From an uncultured Bacteroidota bacterium (GTDB taxonomy: Bacteria > Bacteroidota > Bacteroidia > Bacteroidales > 4484-276), in contig CAJATL010000286.1 of assembly GCA_903944895.1 (NCBI GenBank), forward strand, positions 1 through 42,612: a stretch of 42,612 bases of DNA, given 5' to 3'. The notes under the pieces were generated by a model. The model was not told the origin of the DNA, made no database searches, and saw nothing but the letters and a program-made list of their open reading frames with translations. Below, in pieces: positions 41,339 to 42,612 of the stretch; position 1 is the stretch's first letter; each line of letters begins with the position of its first letter. A program made the translations under genes and the position numbers.

Positions 41339-42598
41339 ATGGACAATAAATTTAGCGTTAACGTAAATTCGGAAATTGGCGAACTTGAAGCTGTAATCAT
41401 CCACAGCATGGGCAGCGAAGTCGAAAATATGACTCCTGATAATGTAGAGCGGGCGCTTTACAGCGATATTTTAAACCTTTCGGTAGCCCAGGAAGAATAC
41501 GCTCAGTTTCGTGGTGTCCTGCAAAAAGCTACCCAGGTTTTTGAAGTAAAGCAGTTGCTTTCGGCAATCCTGAAAAATCAAAAAGTTAAAACCGACCTGG
41601 TTGGAAAGGTTTGCGAAAATTGTTTCAACCCGCACGCTCACGACTTTTTGCTGGATTTGGACAATGAAACTCTGGCGAGCCATCTCATCGAAGGTGTTGA
41701 GCTGCAACGCGACAGCCTCACCCGTTTTTTGAGCAACAAACGTTTTGCCGTGAAGCCGCTGCATAATTTCTTTTTTACACGCGACGCTGCCATTTCGATG
41801 TACAATGAAGTTTTGGTTGGCAAAATGGCTAACCAGGTCCGTGAACGCGAATCGCAGATTATGGAAGCCATTTTTGATTATTATCCGGCTTTTCAAACCA
41901 GTACTTTCAACGCCAAATCAAACAGCCACGATTGCGATAAAATAAGCATCGAAGGTGGTGATGTGCTTATTGCCCGTGATGACATTCTGCTCATCGGCAT
42001 TGGTGCCCGCACCACGCCTCAGGGCATCGATGTTGTAATCGAAAAACTTAAAGAGCAAAAAGATGTTCACCACATCATCGTCCAGGAATTGCCCACCGAC
42101 CGGGAATCTTTTATCCATCTCGACATGGTTTTTACCTTCCTCAACACCAGCGAATGTATGGTTTATGAGCCTGTTGTGATGCACCCGAATCGTTTTAAAA
42201 CCATCCACATTGCCATCGATAATGGTGAAGTTAAGATTGTGGAGGAGAAAAATATTATCGAATCACTTTCAAAACTGGGCATGGAAATGAAGCCCATTTT
42301 TTGCGGTGGAACTGCCGATCCATGGAGTCAGGAACGAGAGCAATGGCACAGCGGTGCGAACTTTTTTGCACTTGCTCCCGGAAAAGTTATGGGCTACAAC
42401 CGAAATGTTTACACCATCGAAGAATTAAATAAAAATGGGTACGAAGTTTTAAAAGCCAGCGATATAATGAGTGGCAAAACCGACCTTTCCGGTTATCAGA
42501 AATATGTTGTAACCATTGATGGATCTGAGCTTTCACGCGGAGGTGGCGGTGCCCGCTGCATGACGATGCCTGTAAGGCGGAAGGCGGTAAACTGGTAG
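41339..42598 (+). CDS. Arginine deiminase-family protein
   Basis: 420 residues from MDNKFSVNVNSEIGELEAVI. The pentein fold of arginine deiminases hydrolyses arginine to citrulline and ammonia. Catalytic features: FFTRDAAI at about 144, EGGDVLIARDD, FIHLDMVFTFL with the histidine, and GGGGARCMTMPVRR near the end (C407, the nucleophile). Length is close to ArcA (about 410). In Bacteroidota this gene is often solitary, as here, with no carbamate kinase or ornithine transcarbamoylase next to it. The in-frame sequence upstream of the ATG is leader. Confidence 0.93.
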   Translation: MDNKFSVNVNSEIGELEAVIIHSMGSEVENMTPDNVERALYSDILNLSVAQEEYAQFRGVLQKATQVFEVKQLLSAILKNQKVKTDLVGKVCENCFNPHAHDFLLDLDNETLASHLIEGVELQRDSLTRFLSNKRFAVKPLHNFFFTRDAAISMYNEVLVGKMANQVRERESQIMEAIFDYYPAFQTSTFNAKSNSHDCDKISIEGGDVLIARDDILLIGIGARTTPQGIDVVIEKLKEQKDVHHIIVQELPTDRESFIHLDMVFTFLNTSECMVYEPVVMHPNRFKTIHIAIDNGEVKIVEEKNIIESLSKLGMEMKPIFCGGTADPWSQEREQWHSGANFFALAPGKVMGYNRNVYTIEELNKNGYEVLKASDIMSGKTDLSGYQKYVVTIDGSELSRGGGGARCMTMPVRRKAVNW

Positions 42599-42612
42599 GT
42601 TTATAGAATTCA

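Overview
The window reads as a chromosomal segment of a Bacteroidota bacterium, most likely of order Bacteroidales. Support comes from two proteins ending in type IX secretion (T9SS) sorting domains, the lineage-typical small families DUF4293 and DUF4295, several TAnnTTTG -7 promoter elements, the near absence of Shine-Dalgarno-like sequences before start codons, and a Rho factor with a long charged insertion. The species cannot be named from the sequence. I saw no rRNA, tRNA, CRISPR array, prophage or complete insertion sequence.

Layout. 1-1920 looks AT-rich and repeat-laden: a 42-bp perfect palindrome, a 24-bp direct repeat, one exported protein of possible HpaA-like type, and a foldback (MITE-like) element. 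1921-5886 holds a double TonB-C-domain protein with a phosphodiesterase, a DUF4293 membrane protein and rho. 6149-12175 is a single 2008-residue secreted protein combining an esterase-like N-terminal domain with several beta-helices. 12617-19944 holds a TPR/OB-like protein, an eIF2B-like protein, the translation/targeting cluster rpmG-DUF4295-ftsY-rimO, a YccF protein, and a YwqK/MORN protein with a hotdog thioesterase. 20114-28152 holds a beta-lactamase-fold lipoprotein, a dihydroorotate-dehydrogenase-like enzyme, a GH3-family protein with a propeller-like partner, a deoxynucleoside kinase and a T9SS-exported S41 peptidase. 28199-35310 holds a lipoprotein hydrolase, a broken acetyltransferase copy and its intact parent, small conserved proteins, an ArsC-like reductase, rubrerythrin and a T9SS-exported FG-GAP protein. 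35490-37808 is ispH-recF-dciA. 38238-39982 is an isocitrate-dehydrogenase-family gene overlapping an HD-type gene. 39983-41338 is a toxin-antitoxin pair bracketed by duplicated repeats. The window ends with an arginine-deiminase-like gene.

Most genes are housekeeping or ordinary envelope and secretion functions. What stands out is the gene-free DNA, where several repeat families overlap: heptamer-periodic tracts (NNNCAGT and its complement, AAAACAC, CCTAACG) just after stop codons, the CCCGATAGCTATCGGG palindrome apparently lodged in an older CACGGAG repeat, paired copies of a foldback element in opposite orientation, and fold-back hairpins on both sides of the toxin-antitoxin module. I found no clearly new multi-gene system. 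The best candidates for new biology are the TA cassette with its flanking repeats, the foldback element family, the heptamer tracts, and the esterase-like domain of the giant beta-helix protein.
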